Both the position numbers and the translations under genes were made by a program. A stretch of DNA of 64,000 bases from Caldifarciminota bacterium UBA6260 (GTDB lineage: Bacteria > Hydrothermota > 32-111), in contig DJVI01000009.1 in the NCBI GenBank assembly GCA_002441125.1, forward strand, positions 1-64,000, written 5' to 3'. Within the stretch, counting starts at the first letter, position 1. Every line of letters starts with the position of its first letter. The notes beneath the pieces are model-generated. The model did no database searches. It was given only the letters and a program-made list of their open reading frames with translations, and had not been told where the DNA came from. Shown piece after piece: positions 17,471-26,744 of this stretch.

Positions 17471-20400
17471 TGTCTCCCTTCCACTATTTTTATTTCCTCA
17501 TCAGTCAAACCATATAATTTATAAACCATCTGGTCAATCTGGCGTTCGTATTCTTTAACTTTGGCCTGCTTTTCTTTGTTCTGCAAATAATCATCGTCTT
17601 TTGTTATTTCAAGAATTTTATCTACGATGTCAATAAAGGGTTGTTGGTCAATTTTTTCTAGTTCAACTATTGGTAAAGAATATAAAGCATAAATCCTAAA
17701 CTGCGCAAGGGTTCGGTTTTTCTGACCGTATAAACCATTTTGATATAAAAAAGACAATAGTTTAGATGAAAACAAAGCTAATAGTAGTTTTATATTTATA
17801 TAATTCATTTTGGATTTTACAACATATAAATTTTGATGAGCAATTGCAAAATCATATTTCACGGGTGGGACACATAATATTGTATCTCCTGTTTTTCTAA
17901 TAAAAATTCTTTCACCATTATGTAAATTATAATCATATTTTTGGCATTGTTTTTTTGGTAGATAAACTATTTTTGCGTAACAGTATCTGTTTAATAGATC
18001 ATCTCTGATTATAGGTAAAACATTTTTTGATTTTTTGTAAAAAATTTTAGAAAAATTATTATCTAATGAATGTTCACCTTCCGATATTTTACAATATTCT
18101 TTCATTTTTTTGAGGACGTTTAAATAAATCTTTTTTGCTAAATGATTTTTATAAAAACAAATATTCCCATTAATATATTCAACCTTGACTAATTCCTCAT
18201 TTATAATGTCTCTAAGTATATATTTTCTTATTAAGTCACGTTCTATCATTTTTATATCCGAATAATTTACATATTTATTTTCAGACTTTAATTTTTGTGA
18301 AATAAATATTGCCGTGGCAACAATTGGTTCTTCAAAAATATTGAAACCTAAATCTACTATAATAATATTATGGAATTTATTAATAATTATATCCCGTATA
18401 TCAGCATATTTAGATAGTGTAATATATGTGTTTGGAGTAATATATGTTATTATTCCTTTTTCCTTTATAATTTGAGTCCCAAGTTGTATAAACCATTTAT
18501 ATAAATCCTTACATCCTTTTGAGGATTCTGGAAATCTTTTTGTTATATCCGCCAATTCTTTTTCTAATAATTCTGCTTCCTTTCTTTTTCCTTTTCTTAT
18601 TAATTCTTTTACAGGACTACCTTTCCCACTTAGAAATTTATACGGAGGATTTGCAATGACAATATCAAACCCATTTTTTTCGCGAAATACTTCAGAAAAA
18701 TAAATATGAAAGTCAAATTCTATATTTCCAATAGTATGGTCTATTGTTCTTAAAAATTTTAGTTGTTCGATAAATAATTTTTGAATCTCATCTCTAATTT
18801 TAACTTTTTCCATTAAGGATGTAGTAGAAAATAAAAGTTTTTTCTTCTCTTCTATTCTTTCGTTAATATTATTATTTGGTAGAATATTTTCTGGTAAACC
18901 TAAAAGTGAATTTCCGCATACAAGTTTGTAATCCAGGTTTGGCAAAGGTTTTATTTTTGTAACATCATCTTCGTCAACTATTAGAGAAAGCCAGAACCTG
19001 AGTTTAGCAATATCTATTGCTGATGAATCAATATCTACGCCATAAATACAGTTTTCAATGCAATGACGTTTGAAATTATATGATGTTCGTCCCTCTTGGT
19101 TAGATAAAAAATTTGTTAAAATATTTCTTGCCTTTACAATTTCCAGCATCATTCCAACAGGAAAGGCGCCTGAACCAACGGCAGGATCGCAAACACGGAT
19201 GTTTTCTAATTTTTCATCTATAAGTTTAGCATTATTCTTTATACTTTCAGGCATCTTAATCTTTTTATATTTCCCATTATATTCCGGGTTTTCTTCTATC
19301 CTTGCAATGACAAGTTTATCGTGTTCAATTGTTATATCTCCGTATTTAATAAGTATTTCAATATCTTCTTTTTTCACCTTGCCTTCACATTCTGTTGCTA
19401 AATAATTTATCAAACTCTCCTGGCACATATAATGAACAATCTCACGAGGAGTATAATATGCCCCCTGACCTTTTCGCAAGTTCTCTTCAATCAGGTTTTC
19501 AAAAACTTTACCAAGTAATTCAGGATCAAGAGCGACCTCTTTTTCAAGTGGCTCATCTTCTTGCACAGTAAAATTATACCTATCAAAAACATCAAGAATG
19601 CCAGTGCCTATATCTCCTTCTTTCGTTTTTTCATTATTAGAGAACAATTCATTAGGAATAATTAAATCTTTTTTTTGCCAGTCGTAGTTGTTTACTGGTT
19701 CAAAAAGACCACCATTTAAAAATGGGATTTTACAATCAAAATAGTTTGAATATGTTGAATCTGCCTGATTTGTTCTTGGATTATTTAATGTGTTATAAAA
19801 CAATACTTCAAGATAATCATTAAAGAAATTTTTCTTTTCTTCACTGCACTTTTTAAATAATGAACGCAGAAAATTCCTGTCCCCTTCTCCCCAGTTTTTA
19901 TCTTTTGGAACACCAAGCCAACCCTTCTTTTGTAAAAAATAGAGGAAGACTATTTGACCTAAAAGTTTTTTGGAAAAGTCTGATGTTTTTATCTTTTTAT
20001 TTTCAAATTCTTCTTTAACATTATTATCATTTTTAACAATTGTTTCAATGGTATTATTTAATTTCTGATATAGGCTAAGGTATTGACTAAGAAATTCTTT
20101 TGTAATTTTTTCAACACTAAACGCTTTTTCAAGTTGTTCTAATGTGGGATTATTTACATCATCTTGTAAAATAGGGAGTAATTGTTGTTGAGCAGTATGA
20201 TTGGGCTCATTTTTGCCTACCAGAAAAGAATATCTACGAGCAGGTGTAAACTCTTCTTCTCCTTTTGGCTTGCCTGATTTTGTTTGTGTTAATTTGTATT
20301 CCTTTTTAACCAGAGAAAAACGCCAATCGTCAAGTTCTGGTGAAACAAAAGCAACAACAGCAGCATCTTTTTCTTTAACAGAACCATATTTACCAGCAAG

Positions 20401-20691
20401 ATAACCTGCAATAAAATTTCGTTGCATTGTCCTGGCACGTTCAATTGAAGTTTCTTTTTTTAAGTAAACTATTAAAATATCAATTCTTTTGTCTTCTGAT
20501 ACATATTTGCCAACTCGTTCGTATTTGTTAATATATGGCTCATATGTATCTGGTATGTATTGTCCATGATATTCAAACGGTTCCAAAGAAATTTTATTAA
20601 ATAAGTTCTTTACAAAATAGACAAATCTTTCCTTTTCAAAAGAGTTTTCAAATGTTTCTCTTATCAATTTTATAGCAGATTTTTTATCCAT
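17467..20691 (-). CDS. N6-adenine DNA methylase with specificity region (Eco57I/PglX-like)
   Basis: The 1,074-residue protein methylates adenine in DNA, judging from motif I DPAVGSGAF (about residues 502-510) and motif IV NPPY (about 681-684), with GAYYTPREIVHYM ahead of them. The N-terminal 160 residues include DILIVYLKK and DWRFSLVKKEY, a region shared with large type IIG-like enzymes. After the catalytic core the C-terminal 300 residues look like a target-recognition domain, and the tail ends QIDQMVYKLYGLT. It starts 3 nt after the helicase gene. The last part of its gene is duplicated downstream of the DUF3800 gene. Confidence 0.85.
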   Translation of the reverse strand: MDKKSAIKLIRETFENSFEKERFVYFVKNLFNKISLEPFEYHGQYIPDTYEPYINKYERVGKYVSEDKRIDILIVYLKKETSIERARTMQRNFIAGYLAGKYGSVKEKDAAVVAFVSPELDDWRFSLVKKEYKLTQTKSGKPKGEEEFTPARRYSFLVGKNEPNHTAQQQLLPILQDDVNNPTLEQLEKAFSVEKITKEFLSQYLSLYQKLNNTIETIVKNDNNVKEEFENKKIKTSDFSKKLLGQIVFLYFLQKKGWLGVPKDKNWGEGDRNFLRSLFKKCSEEKKNFFNDYLEVLFYNTLNNPRTNQADSTYSNYFDCKIPFLNGGLFEPVNNYDWQKKDLIIPNELFSNNEKTKEGDIGTGILDVFDRYNFTVQEDEPLEKEVALDPELLGKVFENLIEENLRKGQGAYYTPREIVHYMCQESLINYLATECEGKVKKEDIEILIKYGDITIEHDKLVIARIEENPEYNGKYKKIKMPESIKNNAKLIDEKLENIRVCDPAVGSGAFPVGMMLEIVKARNILTNFLSNQEGRTSYNFKRHCIENCIYGVDIDSSAIDIAKLRFWLSLIVDEDDVTKIKPLPNLDYKLVCGNSLLGLPENILPNNNINERIEEKKKLLFSTTSLMEKVKIRDEIQKLFIEQLKFLRTIDHTIGNIEFDFHIYFSEVFREKNGFDIVIANPPYKFLSGKGSPVKELIRKGKRKEAELLEKELADITKRFPESSKGCKDLYKWFIQLGTQIIKEKGIITYITPNTYITLSKYADIRDIIINKFHNIIIVDLGFNIFEEPIVATAIFISQKLKSENKYVNYSDIKMIERDLIRKYILRDIINEELVKVEYINGNICFYKNHLAKKIYLNVLKKMKEYCKISEGEHSLDNNFSKIFYKKSKNVLPIIRDDLLNRYCYAKIVYLPKKQCQKYDYNLHNGERIFIRKTGDTILCVPPVKYDFAIAHQNLYVVKSKMNYINIKLLLALFSSKLLSFLYQNGLYGQKNRTLAQFRIYALYSLPIVELEKIDQQPFIDIVDKILEITKDDDYLQNKEKQAKVKEYERQIDQMVYKLYGLTDEEIKIVEGRQ
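17475..17568 (-). repeat. 94-bp duplicate, original copy inside the methylase 3' end
   Basis: It encodes the last residues of the methylase and is 91/94 identical to 16446-16539. The three differences lie near both ends, so the copies are recent or under conversion. Confidence 0.9.
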
Positions 20692-20694
20692 AAA

Positions 20695-23600
20695 TTAGCC
20701 TTCTTTAATAAGGTATTCAGAAAGTATAACTTCTCTCGGACCAGATGTCTGCCCTGGTAACTCAGAGCTTGGTGTTTTAAAAAATGTTTCAGGAATATTC
20801 TTCTTTATTATTCCATATATTTTTAAGTAATTGTTTTCTTTTCCAATTTTTTTTATTATATTTTTAACTGTTTGTTTAGGTATAACTCCTTCTTCAAGTA
20901 GAATTAGAACTTTGTTTAAATACTCTTCATCATCTTCAGTAAAACCTTTCATTTTTGATATTGCCTTTATTAAAATCTTTAATCTTACATCACTACTTTT
21001 ACCACCTTTGGTTTTAACTTCTTGAATATCTTCAACTAATGATGACTTAAAAGCATCTTTGTTCTTGTCTAAGTAGTCATAATATTTCTGACCTATTTTT
21101 TCTCGTTTAGTATCTTTGTTTGATTTCAATATTTCTGCTGTTTGAAAGAAATCCAATTCTTTTGTTGATTCTGCGTTACTAATAAACATTTTTCTTAATT
21201 TACCTTTTCTAAAAAAAGTTATTACAGATTCTTTATCAACAGAATGAATTTTAGCACTTCGTGCTTTTTTAGGTAAGCGTTTTATTTTTTCAAATAAGTC
21301 AGGATTATTGTCCCTGATATTTCTGAGTTCAGAAAGGTATTTAAGTTCGGACTCTTCTGATTCCTCACCTTCAATAACTTCTTTAGAATTTAACCTTTTG
21401 AAAAGTTCAAATGAATTGACCTCTTCCCCTTCAGTTAAATAAGATGCATCTTCACCAAGAATATTGTGGAAAGCCTGCAATTTTCCAATAGCTGCTTCTT
21501 CTAATTTTATTTCTTCATTTGATTGGACTGTCGGAAAGAAATTATAAATAAAAATTTTATCAAACTGTGTATCTACTCTGTTTATACGACCTACTCTTTG
21601 AATTATACGAACAGGATTCCAAGGAATATCATAATTTATAATAACATTGGAACGATGAAGATTAACTCCTTCAGAAAGAATATCTGTGGTAATTAAAATT
21701 TTTATATCGTCTTTTGGCTTACTGCTTTTTGGATCAAAATTTTCAATTATTTTTTCCTTTATAGGAGCACCTGATTTGCTGGAAAATGATATAACAGCGT
21801 CTTTATACATACTCTTTAAATTCTTTTCAAGATATTCCGCTGTTTCCATTGATTCGGTAAAAACAATTATCTTATTTTCTTTCAATATTTTATCTGTTGA
21901 TAGTTTATGTATAAACTCATTGATTTTAGGGTCTGTTGTTATATCTTCCCAAAGCGTTTTTATTTCTTTTAAAATTTTTAAGTCATTGTTCAGGTCTTCA
22001 ATAAATTCTGGTCTAAATTCATTTATTTTATATTTTCTAACTTTTTCTTCTTCAATCAATTTCATTATTTCATCAATATTGTCATTTTCTAAAAGGTCAA
22101 ATATTTTATTGGTATATTTTTTACTGATGTAAATAGTTCCTTTATCGAACATATTGATAAATTGCTCATAAGAATATATAAATCTATCAAGTGTATTTTT
22201 AAACGCAAAAAAACTGCTTTCAAGCCTTTTGACAAGCAACACCTTCATAAATACTTTTAAATTTTTCTGTCCAATTTCCTCCTCTTGGATAGGATTTTCT
22301 AAATATAAGAGCGGTGTATATCTGGAATACTTAAATAGTTTTATTTTATTTATTGTTTCATTAAAAATAAAATCTGTCTTTTCATCAAATTTATAATATA
22401 GTCTTTTAGGTGTCTTTACATCGGGGAACTTTAACCCTTTTTTTGTCAGGTCTTTACTGAAATACTTTTTTATATCTTCTCTTGTTCTGCGAACTATAAG
22501 ATATTTCAGGACATCTTCCCTTATCTTTTTTGAATTATCTTTCATGATTTTTATATATTTATCGAATTCTTTTAATCGGTCTATTCCTTTTAGTCGTTTT
22601 TGCAATGTATTAAAATATTTTTCCAGATTTTTTATATTAGGAATTGTGCTATTTCTTCCTTTTTGAAATAGTTTTATCTGACTTAATATATCATTTGGAG
22701 TATTGTTCTGCGGTGTAGCTGAAATCAAAATTACCCTTTTCCCCCAGCATATCTGTTTTAATTTTTCATAAGTTTGCGTTGACTCATTACGAAACCTGTG
22801 TGCTTCATCTATAAAAACATTTTTGTATTCTCTTTTTTTTGTTATTTCAATTATATCATCTAACTTCCCTAACGACTCTACAATAACTGGAACATGAAAA
22901 TCCTGAAATGTGCTTTCCCAATAATCTTTAAGGATTGGTGGACAGATAACTAAATTACGACCATCTAACTGTTGTGCCAGCATTGCAGAAATATATGTCT
23001 TACCAAGACCTACTACATCTGACAGGAATACACCGCCATATTCTTCTAATTTATTTTTAGCATCACTTACTGCTTCCCGTTGATATTCAAAATTCATAAA
23101 ACCGTGCGGAACATCAGGTGTGTTTATTTCCTCTTGATCAATATTTATTGTTTCCTTAAAATATTCATACAAATATTTTAAGTAGAGTTCGTAAGGAGTT
23201 ATACTCTCATTAACCCATGTTCTGGTCTTGATTGTTTCAATATATTCCTGCGAGATATCCACTGAATTCTCCCACAATTTGTTAAATGCAGTGATAGCAA
23301 ATTCATAATCAGACGGGTTTTTTAGTTCAACATTAAATTCTAAGTTTTCTTTAAGACCAGCCTTAGTAAAGTTGCTCGAACCTGTAATAACTCTTCCTAT
23401 ATCTCTATCATTCTCTTTAAAAGTCATGATATAAAGTTTTGAATGTATATTTTCAGTAGGATATGCTTTAATCTCTATTTTCCCCTTTTGTACCCATTCA
23501 ACGAATTTTGACACACCTTCTTCAACATTATGATTATCATCCGAATACTCCATTTCTTTTATAATGGAGCCATTAATTTTTTCTTTAACTTCAGAATAAG

Positions 23601-23853
23601 AATAGTAGAGGTTTAGTTGTTCATTTAATCTTGCTTTTTCAATATTTTCCATAGTTTCCTTATCAGTACATATTCCAACTAAGATCCTTATTTTTTCAGT
23701 ATTCTCTAAAGATTTATAAAGTTCATAAAAACCGCTCATATAAAAATACCCAACCAAGACATCAAAATAACGAGTATCTTTTATAAGTAATTTGAATCTT
23801 TCAAGAAGGCTTTTATCTTTTTCGTTGGTAATAAATGTTAAATCTGAATCCAT
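20695..23853 (-). CDS. SNF2-type helicase with N-terminal PLD nuclease domain
   Basis: The 1,052-residue chain begins with a phospholipase D-like domain: the HxK motif is HSK at about 137-139, followed by TGSSNFTKAGL. A superfamily 2 ATPase follows: Walker A VVGLGKT near 280-286, FIDEAHRFRN near 347-356, LISATPQNN near 376-384, and the C-terminal lobe NYDIPWNPVRIIQRVGRINR. The last 250 residues are helical and may bind the methylase. GGGG precedes the ATG. A DNA-translocating nuclease paired with a methylase is the expected set-up for a restriction system. It is the first gene of the island operon. Confidence 0.85.
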   Translation of the reverse strand: MDSDLTFITNEKDKSLLERFKLLIKDTRYFDVLVGYFYMSGFYELYKSLENTEKIRILVGICTDKETMENIEKARLNEQLNLYYSYSEVKEKINGSIIKEMEYSDDNHNVEEGVSKFVEWVQKGKIEIKAYPTENIHSKLYIMTFKENDRDIGRVITGSSNFTKAGLKENLEFNVELKNPSDYEFAITAFNKLWENSVDISQEYIETIKTRTWVNESITPYELYLKYLYEYFKETINIDQEEINTPDVPHGFMNFEYQREAVSDAKNKLEEYGGVFLSDVVGLGKTYISAMLAQQLDGRNLVICPPILKDYWESTFQDFHVPVIVESLGKLDDIIEITKKREYKNVFIDEAHRFRNESTQTYEKLKQICWGKRVILISATPQNNTPNDILSQIKLFQKGRNSTIPNIKNLEKYFNTLQKRLKGIDRLKEFDKYIKIMKDNSKKIREDVLKYLIVRRTREDIKKYFSKDLTKKGLKFPDVKTPKRLYYKFDEKTDFIFNETINKIKLFKYSRYTPLLYLENPIQEEEIGQKNLKVFMKVLLVKRLESSFFAFKNTLDRFIYSYEQFINMFDKGTIYISKKYTNKIFDLLENDNIDEIMKLIEEEKVRKYKINEFRPEFIEDLNNDLKILKEIKTLWEDITTDPKINEFIHKLSTDKILKENKIIVFTESMETAEYLEKNLKSMYKDAVISFSSKSGAPIKEKIIENFDPKSSKPKDDIKILITTDILSEGVNLHRSNVIINYDIPWNPVRIIQRVGRINRVDTQFDKIFIYNFFPTVQSNEEIKLEEAAIGKLQAFHNILGEDASYLTEGEEVNSFELFKRLNSKEVIEGEESEESELKYLSELRNIRDNNPDLFEKIKRLPKKARSAKIHSVDKESVITFFRKGKLRKMFISNAESTKELDFFQTAEILKSNKDTKREKIGQKYYDYLDKNKDAFKSSLVEDIQEVKTKGGKSSDVRLKILIKAISKMKGFTEDDEEYLNKVLILLEEGVIPKQTVKNIIKKIGKENNYLKIYGIIKKNIPETFFKTPSSELPGQTSGPREVILSEYLIKEG

Positions 23854-23918
23854 ATTTTTTCCCCTAAGTTAATATCTTGATATTTTTTTATTCTTTATAA
23901 AATAAATTTAATTTGGTT

Positions 23919-23947
23919 ATTATAAATCACAATTATTTTATTGTCAA
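23919..23947 (-). promoter_or_regulatory. Promoter of the island operon
   Basis: TTGACA (23947-23942), a 17-nt spacer and TATAAT (23924-23919), the best-matching promoter in the island. The leader is about 60 nt. Confidence 0.65.
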
Positions 23948-23999
23948 CTTTTTTGAATAAACAATATATTTTTAGGTGTTTATAAATTTGTTATTATAA

Positions 24000-24191
24000 G
24001 TAGATAAAGTTTTTTTAAAAACAAAAAACATTGGCCGTGCAGCAGTGATTGCAAACTCAATAATAGATTTCAGAGTTATGAGTCCTGTCTTTGACCAATT
24101 TGACAAAATTGTTTCAAGATCAAAAATGTCACACTGTCAAGCACCGTCCCCAATATTATCCTTAAAACAAAAATTTGATTTGTTGTTTTAA
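24000..24191 (+). other. Possible coding remnant running through the right repeat
   Basis: A frame without stops from 24000 to TAA at 24191 reads IGRAAVIANSIIDFRVMSPV and then FDQFDKIVSRS, before passing through the 38-bp repeat. The composition looks like real protein, unlike the surrounding AT-rich spacer. I see no suitable start codon or ribosome site, and I do not recognise the family. It may be the tail of a gene cut by the rearrangement that placed the repeat. Confidence 0.3.
24120..24157. repeat. 38-bp direct repeat, right copy (island boundary)
   Basis: It is identical to 14113-14150. The two copies enclose about 10 kb holding all four defence-type genes and nothing else. No integrase or transposase gene lies between them. 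Confidence 0.9.
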
Positions 24192-24242
24192 TATGTTTTT
24201 GCAATGATCGGAGAAGAGAAAAATTCATTTGTAAATTTTTTC

Positions 24243-24270
24243 TTGAACTAAAAATTTTTATCTTTATACT
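24243..24270 (+). promoter_or_regulatory. Promoter for the F420-ligase-like/murJ/acpS operon; leaderless-type
   Basis: TTGAAC (24243-24248), 16 nt, TATACT (24265-24270). The ATG is 8 nt further on, with no Shine-Dalgarno sequence. Confidence 0.6.
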
Positions 24271-24278
24271 TTTTTAAT

Positions 24279-25082
24279 ATGTATGAAATTTTAAAAATTT
24301 ACGCCTTTATTGTAAGAAAATTTATAAATAAAAAAAAGAACATCAAAAAGATGCATCCCCATTTAAAAAAGGGATATGAAGAGTATTTGAAGTTAAAAGA
24401 TAAAGAAATAGTTGAAATAGAAAATAGAAAATTTAAAATAATAAAAATAAAGACAAAAATTTTTCAGGGTGGAGAGGATCTTATTGGTTACATATATGAA
24501 AACTTAAAAGAGAGTTTAAAAGATAATGATATTTTAACTGTTGCTGAATCTATAATAGGTGTAACACAGAATAGAGCATATAGAGTTGATGAGATAAAAC
24601 CATCAAAATGGGCTTACTTTTTATACCCTTGGGTATCAAATGTTGATTATGGAACTGGACTTGGTATGGCTGAAACTATGGAATGTGCTATCAGAGAGGT
24701 AGGTTTGAAAAGGATTTTAAAAGCTACCTTTTTTGGTTTTTTGGATAGAATACGAAAAAAAAGCGGTTCATTCTATAGGATAGCAGGGAAAGAGGTTAAG
24801 AGCATTGATTTTAAGAAGAACCATCCTATACCTTTCAAAGGTTCCAACAACTATATAGTCCTTTCACCAAAAGAACCAGAGATTTTTGCAAAAAAAGTTT
24901 ACAAAAAATTTTCAAAAAATATTTTTGTCTCTGTTGTAGATGCCAACAATGTTTCAGTAGATGTACTTGCACTCTATCCTGAAGATAAAAAAATAGAAAA
25001 AATCATATATAATGTTATGAAAGGAAATCCAGCTGGACAGGACGATGAAAAAACACCTATCATTATTATCAGAGAAATTTAA
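24279..25082 (+). CDS. F420-0:L-glutamate ligase-family (CofE-like) protein
   Basis: In 267 residues the CofE pattern is visible: TVAESIIGVTQNRA, then the YGTGLGMAETM region, and SVVDANNVSVDVLA followed by GNPAGQDDEKTPIIII. Known members add glutamate to coenzyme F420, but similar proteins occur in bacteria that do not make F420, where the role is unknown. No other F420 gene is in the window. It overlaps murJ by 38 nt, so a function tied to the envelope or to amino-acid addition is possible but unproven. Confidence 0.7.
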   Translation: MYEILKIYAFIVRKFINKKKNIKKMHPHLKKGYEEYLKLKDKEIVEIENRKFKIIKIKTKIFQGGEDLIGYIYENLKESLKDNDILTVAESIIGVTQNRAYRVDEIKPSKWAYFLYPWVSNVDYGTGLGMAETMECAIREVGLKRILKATFFGFLDRIRKKSGSFYRIAGKEVKSIDFKKNHPIPFKGSNNYIVLSPKEPEIFAKKVYKKFSKNIFVSVVDANNVSVDVLALYPEDKKIEKIIYNVMKGNPAGQDDEKTPIIIIREI

Positions 25083-26379
25083 ATCGAACTTTTTTAAGTC
25101 CATATTTTCAACTTCAATACTGATAGGTATATCGAGATTTACAGGTTTTTTAAGAGAGGTTGTCTACTCAGCATATCTCGGGACATCAAGGATAATGGAT
25201 GGTTTTTTAGTTGCTTTTCTGATACCCAACTTTTTCAGAAGGATATTGGGAGAAAGGGCAGCTGAATCAGTTTTTTTACCAATGTATATAAGGGAGAGAG
25301 AAAAAAGTGAAAAAGATGCTAACGATTATATGTCAATTTTTTTCACAACAGTATCAATTATTTTGATTTTAGGAATAATAGTTCTTTACATATTCTCTCC
25401 TCTAATACTAAAAATCCTTGCTCCGGGTTTTGACAAAGAAACTTTTAACATATCTTTGAAGATAACCTACATAATTCTTCCATACATGTTTTTCATAGGA
25501 ATATACAGTTTTTTAGGTTCTCTTCTTGAATCTTATAAAAGATTTTCTCTATATAACATCTCTCCTCTTTTATTCAACATTGTGATGGTTGTGGCTATTC
25601 CACTCTTTTATAAAAAAAATCCAGTTCTAACAATATCCTTCTCAGTTCTTGTCGGAGTTATAGCTCAAACAGCTATACTTTTTTTAGGTTTAAAAAATTT
25701 ACCTGTTAAATTCAGGTTCAAAATTTCTTTCAAAGATGAAAGGATAAAAAGAACATTTTATCTTCTTCTCCCAATAATACTTGCAAGTTTTATAGAAAAA
25801 AGTGCTATATATATTGACAGGATTTTTGGGTCAATACTTGGTACAGGTGCTATATCCTCACTGCATTTTTCCTTTCTTTTAACCGACCTCCCTTTTGCAG
25901 TTTTTTCGATAGCTATTTCAAAAGTCATCCATCCTTACATTTCAGAGAAAGAAGTTTATTCCTCAAAAAATAATTTCAAAAAGTATATAAAAAGAGGTAT
26001 TATTTTAAATGTGATGATACTTTTACCAATAACTTTATTTTTTATAATATTTGCAAAAAGTATAATAAGGATAGTTTACTTAAGAGGTGAATTCAACATA
26101 AATTCTTTGAATATGACTTACCTTCCATTCATATATTATACAGTGGGACTGATACCAATGGGGTTGATACAAGTTTTTGCAAAAGGTTTTTATTCTCTTC
26201 TAAACACAAAAACTCCCCTTTATGTTTCAGGTTTTGCTATGTTAATTAATGTATTTCTTAATATAATTCTTATGCCAAAATTTAACATCGCTGGAATAGC
26301 GCTTGCGACATCCCTATCATACTGGATACACGCGATATACCTTTACTTTAAATTAAAAAAGAATATGGACAGATTATGA
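25045..26379 (+). CDS. murJ: Lipid II flippase MurJ
   Basis: The 444 residues form about 12-14 membrane helices and match the MviN/MurJ branch of the MOP superfamily. The N-terminus carries ISRFTGFLREVVYSAYLG, and FLIPNFFRRILGERAAESVF gives the conserved Arg region, with the Pro- and Gly-rich helix breaks of the family further on. It moves lipid-linked peptidoglycan precursors to the outer leaflet of the inner membrane. It overlaps the preceding CofE-like gene by 38 nt and acpS by 4 nt. The length is slightly short for the family but complete. Confidence 0.9.
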   Translation: MKKHLSLLSEKFKSNFFKSIFSTSILIGISRFTGFLREVVYSAYLGTSRIMDGFLVAFLIPNFFRRILGERAAESVFLPMYIREREKSEKDANDYMSIFFTTVSIILILGIIVLYIFSPLILKILAPGFDKETFNISLKITYIILPYMFFIGIYSFLGSLLESYKRFSLYNISPLLFNIVMVVAIPLFYKKNPVLTISFSVLVGVIAQTAILFLGLKNLPVKFRFKISFKDERIKRTFYLLLPIILASFIEKSAIYIDRIFGSILGTGAISSLHFSFLLTDLPFAVFSIAISKVIHPYISEKEVYSSKNNFKKYIKRGIILNVMILLPITLFFIIFAKSIIRIVYLRGEFNINSLNMTYLPFIYYTVGLIPMGLIQVFAKGFYSLLNTKTPLYVSGFAMLINVFLNIILMPKFNIAGIALATSLSYWIHAIYLYFKLKKNMDRL

Positions 26380-26744
26380 GAATTTCAAATGGAATAGATA
26401 TTATAGAAATCGAAAGGATCAGAAAAAAATTTGAAAGAGATCTCAAATTCAAAGAAAAAATATTCACACAAAAAGAGTTGAAGCAGGTTGAAGGCCTTGA
26501 AATAGAATATATAGTTCTCGCCGGAAAATGGGCTTCAAAAGAAGCTTTTTCGAAAGCACTTGGAACTGGTATTGGGAAAGAGTTGGATTGGAAAGATATC
26601 CAGATAAGTAACGATATTACGGGTAAGCCTCAGGTTGAAGTTTCAAAAGATATTATAGAAAAATATGGTATAGAAGAGATTTCTTTATCAATATCACATA
26701 TCAAAGATTACGCTGTTGCTTCAGTTGTCATCCTTTTCAATTAA
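26376..26744 (+). CDS. acpS: Holo-[acyl-carrier-protein] synthase
   Basis: It transfers phosphopantetheine from CoA to acyl carrier protein. It has 122 residues with the metal-binding Asp in GIDIIEIERI (about residue 8) and the Glu in WASKEAFSKALGTG (about residue 58), followed by ISISHIKDYAVASV. It overlaps murJ through ATGA. Its 3' end overlaps the convergent repeat-protein gene by 24 nt. Confidence 0.95.
   Translation: MRISNGIDIIEIERIRKKFERDLKFKEKIFTQKELKQVEGLEIEYIVLAGKWASKEAFSKALGTGIGKELDWKDIQISNDITGKPQVEVSKDIIEKYGIEEISLSISHIKDYAVASVVILFN

Noticed and set aside
14130..23853. Naming the island BREX or DISARM
   Set aside because: Methylase and helicase are common to both, but the defining genes (pglZ, brxL; drmA, drmB) are absent. 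I describe the proteins instead.
14113..24157. Prophage or integrative plasmid
   Set aside because: There are no integrase, structural, replication or mobilisation genes between the repeats.
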